Assembly: GCA_023392645.1 (NCBI GenBank)
Contig: JAEVYR010000628.1
Coordinates: 1 to 14,866, forward strand
DNA: 14,866 nucleotides
Direction of reading: 5' to 3'
Source of the DNA: Chloroflexota bacterium
Lineage (GTDB): Bacteria > Chloroflexota > Chloroflexia > Thermomicrobiales > UBA6265
Positions 14,776 to 14,866 of this stretch are shown in pieces (the stretch's first letter is position 1; each line of letters begins with the position of its first letter). Under the pieces are notes generated by a model that saw only the letters and a list, made by a program, of their open reading frames with translations, searched no databases and was not told where the DNA came from. The position numbers and the translations under genes are program-made.

Positions 14776-14866
14776 GAGGCTGTTATGCACTTGCTAGACT
14801 GGGGGCATGCAATCATCTGTGCCCCGCCAACCGTACCCGTCCGATGTCTCCGATGAGGAATGGGCG
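14776..14866 (+). mobile_element. left end of an IS5-family insertion sequence (cut by the window)
   Basis: The sequence from GAGGCTGTTATGCACTTG looks like the left terminal inverted repeat of an IS5-family element (IS427-like group), followed 31 bp in by a transposase start. The preceding CTTA could belong to a short target duplication. The right end is outside the window, so the boundaries rest on the form of one end only. Confidence 0.6.
14807..14866 (+). CDS. IS5-family transposase, N-terminal fragment (window edge)
   Basis: Only 20 codons are visible, ending with the window. The peptide contains YPSDVSDEEWA, the highly characteristic start of the DUF4096-type N-terminal domain of IS5-family transposases. 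The ATG lies 31 nt inside the presumed left inverted repeat. Just upstream is TGcTAGACT, which resembles an extended -10. Whether the full gene is intact cannot be judged. Confidence 0.75.
   Translation, partial: MQSSVPRQPYPSDVSDEEWA

Overview
The window is a GC-rich bacterial chromosome segment from an accessory carbohydrate-uptake and metabolism region. No rRNA or tRNA gene is visible. The high GC content, strong G/C preference at third codon positions, and a Tat-type signal on a family 1 sugar-binding protein fit the Chloroflexota (Thermomicrobia-like). That taxonomic guess comes from protein style only and is of moderate confidence.

Left half, minus strand, read right to left from about 5.57 kb: a creatininase-family amidohydrolase (4721-5491), a frameshifted gene remnant (4428-4640), a Gfo/Idh/MocA oxidoreductase (3272-4411) and a Nudix hydrolase (2732-3262). 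Next, with its own promoter, comes a ribose-class ABC importer made of an RbsA-like double ATPase (1056-2591) and an RbsC-like permease (2-1027). No cognate periplasmic binding protein for this importer lies in the window.

Right half, plus strand, starting from a divergent promoter region at 5492-5842: a Tat-exported sugar-binding protein (5843-7243), a strong intercistronic hairpin, and MalF-like (7323-8213) and MalG-like (8262-9185) permeases. They are followed by a conserved protein of unknown function (9208-10371) and a tandem fusion of two extended SDR domains whose first copy lacks the catalytic Tyr-Lys pair (10377-11882). A 339-bp gap holds two GC-rich hairpins sharing a 12-nt repeat. 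Then come two tandemly duplicated MFS transporters (12222-13481, 13491-14729). The left end of an IS5-family insertion sequence begins near 14776 and runs off the window.

The central 3.3-11.9 kb reads as a divergent uptake-and-processing locus. A CUT1-type importer brings in an oligosaccharide or sugar derivative; a Gfo/Idh oxidoreductase, an SDR, a creatininase-type amidohydrolase and an uncharacterised protein would process it. The substrate cannot be deduced. The most interesting non-coding signal is a 13-nt motif (CGTTTCGTCGAAC). It occurs identically, in the same orientation relative to transcription, in the leaders of the RbsA-like gene and of the sugar-binding protein. A third 11-of-13 copy sits on the predicted start of the sugar-binding protein transcript. 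It is a candidate operator joining the two importers in one regulon. No regulator gene is present in the window.
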